DNA from: JBFAPK01 sp040676675
GTDB taxonomy: Bacteria > Actinomycetota > Actinomycetes > Mycobacteriales > Micromonosporaceae
Reading direction: 5' to 3'
Length of the DNA stretch: 64,000 nucleotides
NCBI RefSeq assembly: GCF_040676675.1
Contig: NZ_JBFAPK010000007.1
Location: 62,001 to 126,000 of the forward strand
Numbering within the stretch: position 1 is the first letter of the stretch; each line of letters begins with the position of its first letter. The notes under the pieces were generated by a model, which saw only the letters and a list, made by a program, of their open reading frames with translations, had not been told where the DNA came from and ran no database searches. Shown here piece after piece: positions 7,268-16,406 of this stretch. The position numbers and the translations under genes are program-made.

Positions 7268-9964
7268 TCAGCCCTTGGCGAAGCGGCGCAGTGCGAAGCC
7301 GGAGTCCTGGGCGCAGGCGACGAACCTGCTGTTCCACGAGCAGGTCGCCGAGCGGGAGCCCTTGAGCTGCCCCAGCTCGGTCGGGACCGTCGAACCCAAC
7401 CCCAGCCCCGCCACGCTCCGGTCGTCGGCGATGGTGGAGAGCCCCTCCGCGAAGAAGAGCACGTTGCCGCCGTCGACGCGTACCGCCGCACCGTCGCGGC
7501 GCACCAGCACGCCCTTCTCCGGCGTCAGGATCGTGGCGGTGCGGTCGGTGCCGGAGGCGCCCACCAGGATGTGCTCGCCGACCGGCACGACCAGCTCGGC
7601 GTCCGGCACCTTCTCGGACCAGAGCCGCCGGCGCGCCTTCGTGTCGACCAGCTGCAGCTCGGCCGTCTTCGGGTCGAAGCTCACCGTCTCCAGTAGACAG
7701 AGCCGCTGCTCGCCGCAGGGCGTCAGCTTCGCCAGGCGCCGCTGGTCGTCGGCGGCGCTGTAGGTGGTCACCGGCTCCCCGAGGGTCGTCAGATCGTACT
7801 CGTCGACGTGGTAGCCGCCGTCGTCGTTGGCCACGTAGAGCCGGTCGCCGTACGCCGCCGTCAGGTCCGGGTCGGCGACGGTCCCCCGGGTCTTGAGTAC
7901 CGTCCCGTCACTCACCGCGACGACCCGTACCGAGTGGTCGCCGCCGAACTGCACGATCCGCCGGTCGTCGCCGTGATACGCCCCCATCGGCGCGCCGCCG
8001 GCGTCGGCCGGTCCGCCCAGGTCGTCGGCGGTCCGCACCACGGTCACGAACGACTCCGGCGCGTACTGGTCGTGCTTCGGGTTCGGCTCGCTCCACCGCT
8101 GTCGGCCGCTGGCGGCGTCCAGCCCGACCAGCCGGTCCCGGGCCCGGTCGAGCACCACGATCCGGTCGTCGAAGAAGAACACCTGGTCGCCACCGCGATC
8201 GCAGCCGCGCAGGTCGTACCGCCACCGCTCGCTCCCGTTGCCGGCCGCGAAGGCGACCAGGTGGCACGGCTCGTCCCTGCCGGTCGCCCGGCTCACGGCG
8301 ACCAGCACGTCCGGCAGCGCGACGATCGAGAGCCACTCCTTGGCCGAGCCGGAGGTCCGCTCGCGCCACGCCTCCTTGAGCGGCTCGGCTCCCGTGGCGG
8401 CCCGATCGGTGTCGACCGCCACCACCTCCAACCGCTCCTGCACGTCGTAGGCGAAGTACACCCGGTCGCCGCCGAAGGCCGTGAGGTAGGTCGACGGATT
8501 CGCCCCGTCGGCGAAGGCGACCGTCCCCGCGTCGGCGAAGGGCTGGTAGTCGAGGTCCGGGTACCGGTCGCGGGTGAGGTAGAGCGCCACCGCGCCGACC
8601 ACGCCGGCCAGCGCGGCGACCGCCGCCGCGACGATCCAGGTGGTACGCCGGCGCGGCCGGCCCCCTGGTCCGGCTGCCGCTGCGGAGTCCGGCGACATCA
8701 CCCCCGAGACCGGCGCCCCGGGCGAGACGGGCACGCCGGACGACATCGGTGAGACCGGCGCCCCGGGCGCGCCGGGCGAGACCGGCACGCCGGAGACCGG
8801 GGCGGCCGTTGCCACCCGCGCCGCGCCCGGCATCGCCGCCTCCGCCACGGCGGCCGGCGCGAACTCCACCACCGCTCCCTCCGCGACCGGCAGCTCCGGC
8901 TGCTCCAGCACGGTCGGCGCGATCCCGAGGTCGGCGTGGAGCAGGCGTGCCACCAGCGGCACCCGGGACGAGCCGCCGACGAGGAAGAGGCCGGCGAGCT
9001 GGTCCGGGGTCAGCCCACAGCCGGCGATGACCGAGGCGGTCTCGGCCACGCCCCGGCGCAGCAGCGGCGTCGCCAGCCGCTCCAGCTCGGTACGGGTCAG
9101 GTGCAGGGCCTGCTCCAGCCCGGGCACCACGACCGGCGCGGTCGACGTACGCGAGAGCATCTCCTTGGCGGCGCGCACCTCGTCCCAGAGCTGCCGCCGC
9201 TCGCGCCACCGCGCCGGCGTCTCCGGCCGGGCCAGCCGCTGCCAGGTCTCGGGATCGGTCGCGGCGACCACCGTGCCGATCTGCTCGACCAGCGCGGCGT
9301 CCAGGTCCAACCCGCCCAGTTCCGCGATCCCTCCGGAACCGATCACCTCGAAGCGGGCCCGGCCCGCCTGGTCGACGCCCGAGTTGCGGACCACCGCGAC
9401 GTCGAGGGTGCCGCCGCCGAAGTCGAAGACCGCGATCGCCGCGCCGAGCGGTACCGGACGCCGCAGCGCCTCGGCGAAGTACCGGGCCGCGGCCACGGGC
9501 TCGGGCACCAGCCCGGTACCGCCCGATCCGACCGGCGGCCAGCCGGCCCGGCGTACCGCCTCGGCGAGCACCTCGCGGCGGCGCGCGCCCCAGCCGGCCG
9601 GATGCGTCAGCACGGCCGGTGGGACGAACCCGACCGCCTCCACCGCCGCCGCGGCGACGGCCCGCAGCGTCGCGGCGAGCAGCTCGGCCGTGGGGATCTC
9701 GCGGTCGCCGAGCAGCACCAGCGGCTCGTCGACCCGACGCTTCGGGTTCGGCTCGTAGCGCACCGGATCGGCCTGGGCGAGCCGCTGCGCGTCGCGCCCG
9801 ACGTGCAGCCGGCCGGCGCCGTCCAGGAGAACCCCCGACGGCATGGTCGGCTGACCGTCGAAGAGGAGCGGGCGGGTACGGCCGTCCGGCCGGCGCAGTA
9901 CGGCGACGGTGTTGGACGTACCTAGGTCGACGCCGAGCCCGTAGCCGCCGTCCAGCCCTGCCAT
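7268..9964 (-). CDS. DnaK-like ATPase fused through a membrane segment to a PQQ-type beta-propeller
   Basis: An 898-residue fusion. Residues 1-370 are an Hsp70 actin-like ATPase with all three nucleotide motifs: GVDLGTSNT (11-19), VFDFGGGTLDV (179-189) and FLVGGSSRVP (327-336). The DnaK substrate-binding domain is missing. A Pro/Gly/Ser/Val linker (about 370-435) leads to a basic stretch and one membrane segment (442-463). The rest (about 465-898) is a PQQ/WD40-like propeller predicted outside the cell. The ATG start has GGAGGAG seven bases upstream; the longer frame to 10516 is not supported. It probably couples intracellular ATP binding to an external sensor or scaffold; this is inference. 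Confidence 0.88.
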   Translation of the reverse strand: MAGLDGGYGLGVDLGTSNTVAVLRRPDGRTRPLLFDGQPTMPSGVLLDGAGRLHVGRDAQRLAQADPVRYEPNPKRRVDEPLVLLGDREIPTAELLAATLRAVAAAAVEAVGFVPPAVLTHPAGWGARRREVLAEAVRRAGWPPVGSGGTGLVPEPVAAARYFAEALRRPVPLGAAIAVFDFGGGTLDVAVVRNSGVDQAGRARFEVIGSGGIAELGGLDLDAALVEQIGTVVAATDPETWQRLARPETPARWRERRQLWDEVRAAKEMLSRTSTAPVVVPGLEQALHLTRTELERLATPLLRRGVAETASVIAGCGLTPDQLAGLFLVGGSSRVPLVARLLHADLGIAPTVLEQPELPVAEGAVVEFAPAAVAEAAMPGAARVATAAPVSGVPVSPGAPGAPVSPMSSGVPVSPGAPVSGVMSPDSAAAAGPGGRPRRRTTWIVAAAVAALAGVVGAVALYLTRDRYPDLDYQPFADAGTVAFADGANPSTYLTAFGGDRVYFAYDVQERLEVVAVDTDRAATGAEPLKEAWRERTSGSAKEWLSIVALPDVLVAVSRATGRDEPCHLVAFAAGNGSERWRYDLRGCDRGGDQVFFFDDRIVVLDRARDRLVGLDAASGRQRWSEPNPKHDQYAPESFVTVVRTADDLGGPADAGGAPMGAYHGDDRRIVQFGGDHSVRVVAVSDGTVLKTRGTVADPDLTAAYGDRLYVANDDGGYHVDEYDLTTLGEPVTTYSAADDQRRLAKLTPCGEQRLCLLETVSFDPKTAELQLVDTKARRRLWSEKVPDAELVVPVGEHILVGASGTDRTATILTPEKGVLVRRDGAAVRVDGGNVLFFAEGLSTIADDRSVAGLGLGSTVPTELGQLKGSRSATCSWNSRFVACAQDSGFALRRFAKG

Positions 9965-10108
9965 CTGCCGACTCCTCCGGGGCGAGGGGGATGCCCGGCC
10001 CTGCATGTTACGGCCACCCCACAGCCCCGATCGGCAACGCCAACCCCACTGACCGGAGCACCCAACCGTTCGGGACACCCCGTTCAATCGACCCGCGAGC
10101 AGCGAAAG

Positions 10109-10176
10109 GTGGGGCCCACCGTGCCCGGCGAAGACATCAAGCCTGACGGGATTCGCCGGGTACGGTGGGCCCCCAC
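10109..10176 (+). repeat. Dispersed hairpin element, copy A
   Basis: Arms of about 24 bases (10109-10132 and 10152-10176) pair with one mismatch and one bulge. The 19-base loop is GACATCAAGCCTGACGGGA. The same loop (one change) and a very similar stem occur at 50404-50466, and part of the loop recurs at 56763-56834. It lies just after rlmB and probably acts as a terminator as well as being a repeat. Confidence 0.75.
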
Positions 10177-10188
10177 CCAGAAGCGCAA

Positions 10189-11322
10189 CTACTCCCGCGC
10201 CCGACGACGGGCGATTTCGGCGAGCGTGACGGCCGCCGCGACGCTGGCGTTGAGCGACTCCACCCCGGAGATCATCGGGATGCTGACCCGCAGGTCGCAG
10301 GTGGCTCCGACCAGGCGGGACAGGCCGCGGCCCTCGGAGCCGACCACCACCACGACCGGGCCGACCGCGGCCTCCAGGTCGTACAGGTCGGTCTCGCCGT
10401 CCGCGTCGAGCCCGATGACCAGGAAGCCCGCCTGCTGGCAGGCCTTCAGCGACCGGGTCAGGTTGGTCACCTGGCTGACCGGGACCCGGGCCGCCGCACC
10501 GGCGCTGGTCCGCCACGCGGTGGCGGTGATGCCGGCCGCCCGGCGCTCGGGTACGAAGACCCCGTTCGCGCCGAACGCGGCCGCCGACCGGATGACCGCG
10601 CCCAGGTTACGGGGGTCGGTCACCCCGTCCAGCGCGACCAGCAGGGGCGCGGTCAGCTCGGCGGCCGCCCCGAGCAGGTCCTCGAAGGGCTGGTAGGCGA
10701 AGGGGGGCACCTGGAGCCCGATGCCCTGGTGCAGTACGCCCCCGGTCATCCGGTCCAGCTCGGCCCGGGTCACCTCCATGATCGCGATACCCCGGTCGGC
10801 GGCGGTACGCACCGACTCGTTGACCCGGTCGTCGATCTCGATGCCCTGCGCGACGTAGAGCGCGGTCGCCGGGACCTGGGCCCGCAGCGATTCGAGCACC
10901 GGGTTGCGCCCGACGAGCAGTTCCGGGGCGTCCTTGGCCGGCGCCGACTTGCGGCCGGGGGCGACCCGCGGGCCGCCGCGCGCCGGCGCCTTGCCGCCGC
11001 CTCCCGCACGGGACGCGGCACCGCGCCGGGCACCCGGGGCACCCTTGGTCCCCTTGCCCCAGGTGGTGTCCTTGCTGCCGGGCTGGCCGACCTTGGGGGC
11101 CCGCCCCTCGGCCGCCGCCGCCCGGCGCTCCTTCTCCTGCTTCCAGGCCGTCCGGTCCGGGAGCTTCTCGGTGCCGGAGTACGCCTTGTGCCAGGGCCGT
11201 TCGTCCGCCGGCAGGGTACGGCCGCGACCGGCGAGGCCGGCGCGGTTCTTGCCGCCGGAGCCGATGGTGGCCCCCTTCTTCGAGGTGACCCGCTTGCCGC
11301 GTCGGGCTGAGTTGCCGGGCAT
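10189..11322 (-). CDS. rlmB: 23S rRNA (guanosine-2'-O-)-methyltransferase RlmB, SpoU family
   Basis: TrmH/SpoU methyltransferase, 377 residues, expected to modify G2251 of 23S rRNA. A long basic, low-complexity N-terminal extension (about 1-135, rich in Lys/Arg/Gly) precedes the substrate-binding domain (LLVGRNPVLESL) and the SPOUT knot domain with LDGVTDPRNLGAVIRSA, VVGSEGRGLSRLV and ISGVESLNASVA. The ATG overlaps the cysS stop by one base, so it is translated after cysS; this pairing is conserved in actinobacteria. The extended frame to 12654 is a shadow of cysS. Confidence 0.95.
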   Translation of the reverse strand: MPGNSARRGKRVTSKKGATIGSGGKNRAGLAGRGRTLPADERPWHKAYSGTEKLPDRTAWKQEKERRAAAAEGRAPKVGQPGSKDTTWGKGTKGAPGARRGAASRAGGGGKAPARGGPRVAPGRKSAPAKDAPELLVGRNPVLESLRAQVPATALYVAQGIEIDDRVNESVRTAADRGIAIMEVTRAELDRMTGGVLHQGIGLQVPPFAYQPFEDLLGAAAELTAPLLVALDGVTDPRNLGAVIRSAAAFGANGVFVPERRAAGITATAWRTSAGAAARVPVSQVTNLTRSLKACQQAGFLVIGLDADGETDLYDLEAAVGPVVVVVGSEGRGLSRLVGATCDLRVSIPMISGVESLNASVAAAVTLAEIARRRARE

Positions 11323-12737
11323 CAGTGCTGCTCTCCGATCGTCCAACGGGGGCCCTGTGGCGTGTCCTCGACCACCACACCGGCCCGCCTGAGCTGGTCG
11401 CGCACCGCGTCCGCGGCGGCCCAGTCCTTGCGCCCACGGGCGTGGGCGCGCTGCTCCAGCGCGAGCGCCACCAGCGCGTCGACGGTGGCGCGCAGGTCCT
11501 CGCCCGCGCCACCACCGGTCCAGGCCGGATCGAGGGGATCCAGGCCGAGGATGTCGAGCATGGCTCGTACGGCGGCGAGAGCGGCAACTGTACCCGCGTC
11601 GTCCCCGCCGGTCAGGGCGTTGTTGCCGTCCCGGAGCACCTCGTGCAGCACGGCCAGCGCGGCGGAGGTGTTCAGATCGTCGTCCATCGCGGCGGCGAAC
11701 CCGGGCGGCAGTTCGCCCGGCTCGCCGGCGCCGACCCGCTCGGCCGCCCGCTGGACGAAGTTCTCGATCCGCCGGTACGCCACGGCGGCCTCGCGCAGCG
11801 ACTCGTCCGAGTAGTCGATCCGGGAGCGGTAGTGCGGGGCGACCATGTAGTAGCGAAGCTCGATCGGGGTCACCCCGATCGACTGCACGTGGTCGAGGTC
11901 GATCACGTTCCCCAGCGACTTGCTCATCTTCGCCTCGCCGAGGTTGAGCAGACCGTGGTGCACCCAGTAGCGGGCGAACCCCAACCCGGCCGAGCGGGAC
12001 TGGGCGATCTCGTTCTCGTGGTGCGGGAAGGTCAGGTCGAGACCGCCGCCGTGGATGTCGAACTCGGCGCCGAGGTAGCGCCAGCACATGGCGGAGCACT
12101 CGATGTGCCAGCCGGGCCGTCCGGAGCCCCAGGGCGACGGCCAGTAGGCGTCGGCCGGCTCGTCCGGTTTCGCGCCCTTCCAGAGCGCGAAGTCCTGCGG
12201 GTCCCGTTTGCCGAGTTCCAGCGACTCCTCGGTCGTCTTCATCGCGTCGACCCGCTGGCCGGAGAGTTCGCCGTACTCGGGGAAGGAGCGGACGTCGAAG
12301 TAGACGTCGCCGGAGCCGTCCCCGGCCGGGTAGGCGTGCCCGCCCGCGATCAGCTTGGCGATCAACTCGTGCATCTCCGGGATGTGCCCGGTCGCCCGCG
12401 GCTCGTACGTCGGCGGCAGCACGTTGAGCGCCCGGTACGCCGCCTCCAGGACGCGCTCGTTCTCGTACGCGATGGCCCAGAACGGGCGGCCCTGCTCCAG
12501 CGACTTGACGAGGATCTTGTCGTCGATGTCGGTGAGGTTGCGGATGAAGGTGATGTCGTGACCGCTGTGCCGCAGCCACCGGCGCAGCACGTCGTAGTTG
12601 ACGCCGGAACGGAGATGGCCGATGTGGGGCGGCGACTGGAGGGTGAGACCACACAGGTAGATCCCCACCTTGCCGGCTTCCCGCGGAACGAAGTCCCGCA
12701 CCGATCGGGTGGCGGTGTCATACAGGCGTAGCGTCAC
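11322..12737 (-). CDS. cysS: Cysteine--tRNA ligase
   Basis: Class I aminoacyl-tRNA synthetase, 471 residues, charging tRNA-Cys. The HIGH motif (SPPHIGHLRSG) and KMSKS motif (AKMSKSLGN) are intact. Zinc ligands are offered by LCGLT, the WHIECSAMC segment and the HHENE segment. A helical anticodon-binding C-terminus ends near GPRWTIGEQ. I chose GTG 12737 for protein homology; it has no ribosome site but is six bases after TACCCT, a sign of leaderless transcription. It is co-transcribed with rlmB and divergent from the IclR gene. Confidence 0.96.
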   Translation of the reverse strand: MTLRLYDTATRSVRDFVPREAGKVGIYLCGLTLQSPPHIGHLRSGVNYDVLRRWLRHSGHDITFIRNLTDIDDKILVKSLEQGRPFWAIAYENERVLEAAYRALNVLPPTYEPRATGHIPEMHELIAKLIAGGHAYPAGDGSGDVYFDVRSFPEYGELSGQRVDAMKTTEESLELGKRDPQDFALWKGAKPDEPADAYWPSPWGSGRPGWHIECSAMCWRYLGAEFDIHGGGLDLTFPHHENEIAQSRSAGLGFARYWVHHGLLNLGEAKMSKSLGNVIDLDHVQSIGVTPIELRYYMVAPHYRSRIDYSDESLREAAVAYRRIENFVQRAAERVGAGEPGELPPGFAAAMDDDLNTSAALAVLHEVLRDGNNALTGGDDAGTVAALAAVRAMLDILGLDPLDPAWTGGGAGEDLRATVDALVALALEQRAHARGRKDWAAADAVRDQLRRAGVVVEDTPQGPRWTIGEQH

Positions 12738-12743
12738 CGTACC

Positions 12744-12749
12744 AGGGTA
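12744..12749 (-). promoter_or_regulatory. -10 box of leaderless cysS
   Basis: TACCCT on the minus strand ends six bases before the cysS GTG at 12737, and no Shine-Dalgarno sequence is present. It supports the chosen start. Confidence 0.5.
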
Positions 12750-12806
12750 GCCGTCGCCACTGTCGGCGGTCGCCCCGCAGGGAGCCACGGCGGCGGGTGG
12801 CGGCCG

Positions 12807-12812
12807 TACGCT
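12807..12812 (+). promoter_or_regulatory. -10 box of leaderless IclR-family gene
   Basis: TACGCT lies seven bases before GTG 12820. With the minus-strand cysS box it forms a compact divergent promoter of about 80 bp. Confidence 0.45.
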
Positions 12813-12819
12813 GCCGGGT

Positions 12820-13467
12820 GTGGAGAGCGGCGCGCGACCGGGCGAGACGGCACAGACCCTGGACCGGGGCCTGCGCCTGCTGCACCTGGTCGCGGACGCG
12901 CCCAGCGGGCTCACCGTCACCGAGGCGGCCCACCGGCTGGGGGTCGGCCGGGCGGTCGTCTACCGGCTGGTCGGCGCGCTGGTCGAGCACGGGATGGTCC
13001 GCCGCGACGGGGCCGGGCGGCTGCGCGTCGGCGCGGGCGTGCTGCACCTGGCCCGGCGGGCCCAACCGCTGCTCGCCGAGGGAGCCCTGCCCGCGCTGCG
13101 GCGCCTGGCCGAGCAGGTCGGCGCGACGGCGCACCTCACGGTCGTGGAGGGCGGCGAGGGGGTGGCGCTCGCCGTGGTCGAGCCGACCTGGACCTCGTTC
13201 CACGTGGCGTACCGGACCGGTTCCCGCCACCCGCTGGAACGGGGCGCCGCCGGCCAGGCGATCCTGGCCGGCCGCCGGGGGCAGGCGCAGCCGGTCGCCA
13301 CGAGCGGGGAGTTGCAGCCCGGGGCGTACGGCGTCGCCGCGCCCGTGCTCGGCGTGCCGGGCCTGGAGGCGAGCGTCGGCGTGGTCGCGCTGGCCCCGCT
13401 GGACATCGCCCTGGTGGGCGCGGAGGTGCTGGCCACCGCGGCGGCCGTGGGCCGGGCCCTCGCCTGA
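12820..13467 (+). CDS. IclR-family transcriptional regulator
   Basis: DNA-binding regulator, 215 residues. The winged helix is N-terminal (about 13-75: LDRGLRLLHLVADAPSGLTVTEAA, then a recognition helix near GVGRAVVYRLVGAL), followed by an IclR-type effector domain (about 85-215). The effector domain is shorter than the usual 170-180 residues. It is divergent from cysS and has no metabolic partner next to it, so target and ligand cannot be inferred. Confidence 0.85.
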   Translation: MESGARPGETAQTLDRGLRLLHLVADAPSGLTVTEAAHRLGVGRAVVYRLVGALVEHGMVRRDGAGRLRVGAGVLHLARRAQPLLAEGALPALRRLAEQVGATAHLTVVEGGEGVALAVVEPTWTSFHVAYRTGSRHPLERGAAGQAILAGRRGQAQPVATSGELQPGAYGVAAPVLGVPGLEASVGVVALAPLDIALVGAEVLATAAAVGRALA

Positions 13468-13530
13468 CCCTTGCCTGATTTGGGCCCGCGCCTGACCCGG
13501 CGTGCGCCTGACCCGGGCCGCCGTCGGCGG

Positions 13531-14256
13531 TCAGGCCGCCCGGTAGCAGCGCCAGGCGTACGGGTCGCGGCTGTTCGAGGTCTGGGCGAACGCGTCCGAC
13601 CCGTACCGGTCCCGGCAGGCGACGTTCATGTCGACCGTCTTCGACGAGAGCAGCCGCTCGCACCGCCACCGGCCACCGTCGGTGTCCACCCAGCTCCCGC
13701 CGTAGTGCCGGTCGCAGTACTGCCCGACCATGGACTCCAGTTGGCCGTTGCCGCCGGGGCCCAGCAGGACCGGTTGCGCGGGCGGCGGCGGGGCCGCCGG
13801 GCTGGCCGGCGGCGCGGTCGGCGTGGCCGTCACCGACGCGGCCCCGGCCGTGGGGGACGCCCCGGAGGGGGTGACGCTCGGCGAGCCCGTGGGGGTCGCG
13901 GTCGCCCCGCCGGCCGTGGCGGCCGGGGTGAGGGAGTTGACCCAGTCGGTGGAATCGGGCGTCGGGGCCGGCACCGAGACCGCCACCCCGACCTCCGGCG
14001 CCGCCTCGCCCTGCGGGGGCGTGGTCCCCGGCGCGCCCCGTCCGAGCAGCGCGGCGACGAAGAGGACCACCCCGCCGACGAGCGCGACCACCGGGAGGAG
14101 CCAGAGGATGCGGCGCCCCCGGGACGGCCCGGCCTCCTCGGGTTCGCGCGCGTGGGCGGCCCGGTGCCGACCGTTCGACTCCCGGTCCTCCGTCGCGGCC
14201 GGCCGTACGCCGCCGCGCGAGCGGGACTGCGGGGAAAGACTCGGCGATCGCGTCAC
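13531..14256 (-). CDS. Membrane-anchored protein with Pro/Thr linker and Cys-containing extracellular domain
   Basis: Hypothetical protein, 241 residues. A basic cytoplasmic tail is followed by one membrane helix (about 48-70, ILWLLPVVALVGGVVLFVAALL), a Pro/Ala/Thr-rich linker (about 75-170) and a C-terminal domain of about 70 residues with four cysteines (QYCDRHYGG, RWRCERLL, NVACRDRYG, AWRCYRAA) that probably form disulfides outside the cell. I do not recognise the family. It stands alone between IclR and the S8 protease. Confidence 0.75.
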   Translation of the reverse strand: MTRSPSLSPQSRSRGGVRPAATEDRESNGRHRAAHAREPEEAGPSRGRRILWLLPVVALVGGVVLFVAALLGRGAPGTTPPQGEAAPEVGVAVSVPAPTPDSTDWVNSLTPAATAGGATATPTGSPSVTPSGASPTAGAASVTATPTAPPASPAAPPPPAQPVLLGPGGNGQLESMVGQYCDRHYGGSWVDTDGGRWRCERLLSSKTVDMNVACRDRYGSDAFAQTSNSRDPYAWRCYRAA

Positions 14257-14483
14257 CGCGGGAACTCCACCGTCGGCGCGTCACCTTCAGCCACGAAAGC
14301 CTGCCTCCCTGCCGTTGCGCGTCCGCGGACAGTTCGGCCACTTCGCTTCACCGAAAAACGACCGCTGCCACCCCGCGCCGGATGGATTCACTCACCCCGG
14401 TGTCGGCCGATACTCCGCCGGCCCCGGCGTGATCGACCGTCATCATGGCCGGCCGAAGCCGCGAACGCAACGCGAGAAGGGTA

Positions 14484-14515
14484 CGGGGCCCGGCCGTTCA
14501 CCCGACCGGGCCCCG
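14484..14515 (-). terminator. Hairpin after the S8 protease gene
   Basis: Ten-base perfect arms (14484-14493, 14506-14515) around a 12-base loop, about 40 bp past the protease stop. No clear T tract, as usual for actinobacterial terminators. The rest of the roughly 300-bp gap 14257-14552 shows nothing else I can name. Confidence 0.6.
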
Positions 14516-14552
14516 CGGCGTCCGCCTGCGTGACGGTGTGGATCCGCCTGCG

Positions 14553-16262
14553 TTACGGCCGGGCTCCGGGGTGCAACGGCGTGGTCACCGCGGCGTACGC
14601 GTCGACGATGCCGTACCCGTAGAACCCGTTGAAGTTGGTGCCCCCGGCGCAGTACGCGTCGAAGGTCTCGTCCCGGCCCTCGTCGCGGTACTGCTGCAGC
14701 CGCGGCGTCGGGCAGGCGTGCTCGGCCGCCGTGCGGTAGAGCTGGTTCTCCACCAGGTCCGGCGCGAGCGTCAGGCCACCGGTGCGGTGGTCCCGCCGGC
14801 CGAACTTGCTGACGATCAGCGCCGCCACCCCCGCGGCGTGCGGCGAGGCCATCGAGGTGCCCTGCAGGTAGGTGTAGTAACCGCACTCCCCCTGCGCCGG
14901 GCAGTCCTTGTAGACCAGGTCCTCGTTGCCGGGCACGACGTTGCCGTCGGCGTCGACCGTCCCCTCCTCCTGCAGCACCTTCTTCGGGTACGACGAGAGG
15001 ATCATGTTGGCGTTGGTCCGGAAGCTCGGGGTGCCGAAGCCGTCGCGGAACCAGCCGCCCGGCGCCGCGACCTCGGTCTGCTCCGTGCCGTAGTTCGAGA
15101 AGTCGGACTTCTTGCCGGACGGGCCGAGGGAGGAGACCGCGATCACGTGCGGGCCCTCGGTCGGCAGGTTCAGGCAGGTCTTGTTGTCGATCGGCCGCTC
15201 GTACGGCGTGCCGCCGTAGTCGGGGCTGGTGACGTCGTTGCGCGGCGAGCCGAGGTCGTCGTTCTCGTTGCCCATCGCGGCGACCAGCGTCACCCCGTGG
15301 GCGTACGCGAAGTTGAGCGCCCGGTTCATCGCCTTGATGATGGCCCGCTGCTCGGCCTGCGCCTCCGGCGAGTCGGCCGGGTTGTTGGCGCAGTTGAACA
15401 GCCACGGGTCGACGTAGAAGGACATGTTCACCACGTCCAGCCCGGCCTTGCCGGCGTAGACCAGCGCGTTGACGACCGGGTTCACGAAGAAGTACCCCGA
15501 GTCCTGGCCGCCCTTGAGCTCGACCAGGGTGACGTCCGGGGCGACGCCGGTGAGGCCGACGCCGTTGGCCGCGGCGCCGATGATGCCCGCCACGTGCGTA
15601 CCGTGCCCGCCGTCGTCGGTACCGACCGGGTCGAGGCAGCTCGCCACCTCGCACGGGCCGTCCACATCGGTCTTGTCGGGCGCGAAGTTGCGCGACAGCG
15701 ACCGGCTGAAGTGCGGCGCGAGGTCGGGGTTGCTGGCGTCCAGGCCGGTGTCGAGCACCCCGACGGTCACCCCGCGGTCGCCCGGCTCGGCGGCGTGGGC
15801 CCGGTCCGCCCGGATCATCCGCTGGCCCCAGAGCTTGTCGTCCAGCGGGTCGGCCTTCGGCCCGTGCTGCCCGCCCGTGGCGCCGCCCTTGCCGGCCGCG
15901 CGCGCACGCTGCGTCAGGTTCTCCCGCTCGACCGCGTCGCGCTTGAGCTTCGGCGCGTACCCGATCGCACGCTGCTCGGACGCGCCGATCAGCTCGCCGG
16001 CCGCGGTGGCCCGCTTGGCGAAGTCGGTCCGGTCGCTGGTCACCTCGAAGACGCCGACGTCGTCGGTGCGCGAGACGACCGTACCGCCGGCCGCCCGGAT
16101 CGCGGCGACGGCCGATTCGGCGGAGACTCCGTCCTCGGCCACGACGGTGTAGCGGGTCGTGCCGGCCGGCGCGGCGGCGACGGATCCGGCCGGTACGGTC
16201 AGCGCGAGCGCCGCCGTCGTCGCGGTCGCGACGGCTGCGGCGGTGAAGCGTCTACTCACCAC
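14553..16262 (-). CDS. Secreted S8-family (subtilisin-like) serine protease
   Basis: Exported protease, 569 residues. A signal peptide (about 1-32, ending near GSVAAAPAG) and an I9-type propeptide (RYTVVAEDGVSAESAVAAI) precede the subtilase domain. The triad is complete: Asp in VGVLDTGLD, His in GHGTHVAGI and Ser in GTSMASPHAAG. I chose GTG 16262 because GGAAGGA lies about eight bases upstream; an immediately following GTG (16259) is equally possible. It is probably autocatalytically matured outside the cell. Monocistronic. Confidence 0.92.
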   Translation of the reverse strand: MVSRRFTAAAVATATTAALALTVPAGSVAAAPAGTTRYTVVAEDGVSAESAVAAIRAAGGTVVSRTDDVGVFEVTSDRTDFAKRATAAGELIGASEQRAIGYAPKLKRDAVERENLTQRARAAGKGGATGGQHGPKADPLDDKLWGQRMIRADRAHAAEPGDRGVTVGVLDTGLDASNPDLAPHFSRSLSRNFAPDKTDVDGPCEVASCLDPVGTDDGGHGTHVAGIIGAAANGVGLTGVAPDVTLVELKGGQDSGYFFVNPVVNALVYAGKAGLDVVNMSFYVDPWLFNCANNPADSPEAQAEQRAIIKAMNRALNFAYAHGVTLVAAMGNENDDLGSPRNDVTSPDYGGTPYERPIDNKTCLNLPTEGPHVIAVSSLGPSGKKSDFSNYGTEQTEVAAPGGWFRDGFGTPSFRTNANMILSSYPKKVLQEEGTVDADGNVVPGNEDLVYKDCPAQGECGYYTYLQGTSMASPHAAGVAALIVSKFGRRDHRTGGLTLAPDLVENQLYRTAAEHACPTPRLQQYRDEGRDETFDAYCAGGTNFNGFYGYGIVDAYAAVTTPLHPGARP

Positions 16263-16406
16263 ATCCAGGTCCTTCCTTGAGGGATGTGGAGTCATCTCAC
16301 CCGATCACCAGGAGCATCGCCAGAGGACCGCCCGGAATCGACGGATTCGTCGACACTCCTGGTCGGCGGTCGCGCGGGCAAGAGCGGGTGGGTCGTCCGG
16401 CGCTCG

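Noticed and set aside
10189..12654. An 821-residue rlmB product
   Set aside because: The upstream half is antiphase to cysS, which is complete; rlmB starts at the ATG overlapping the cysS stop.
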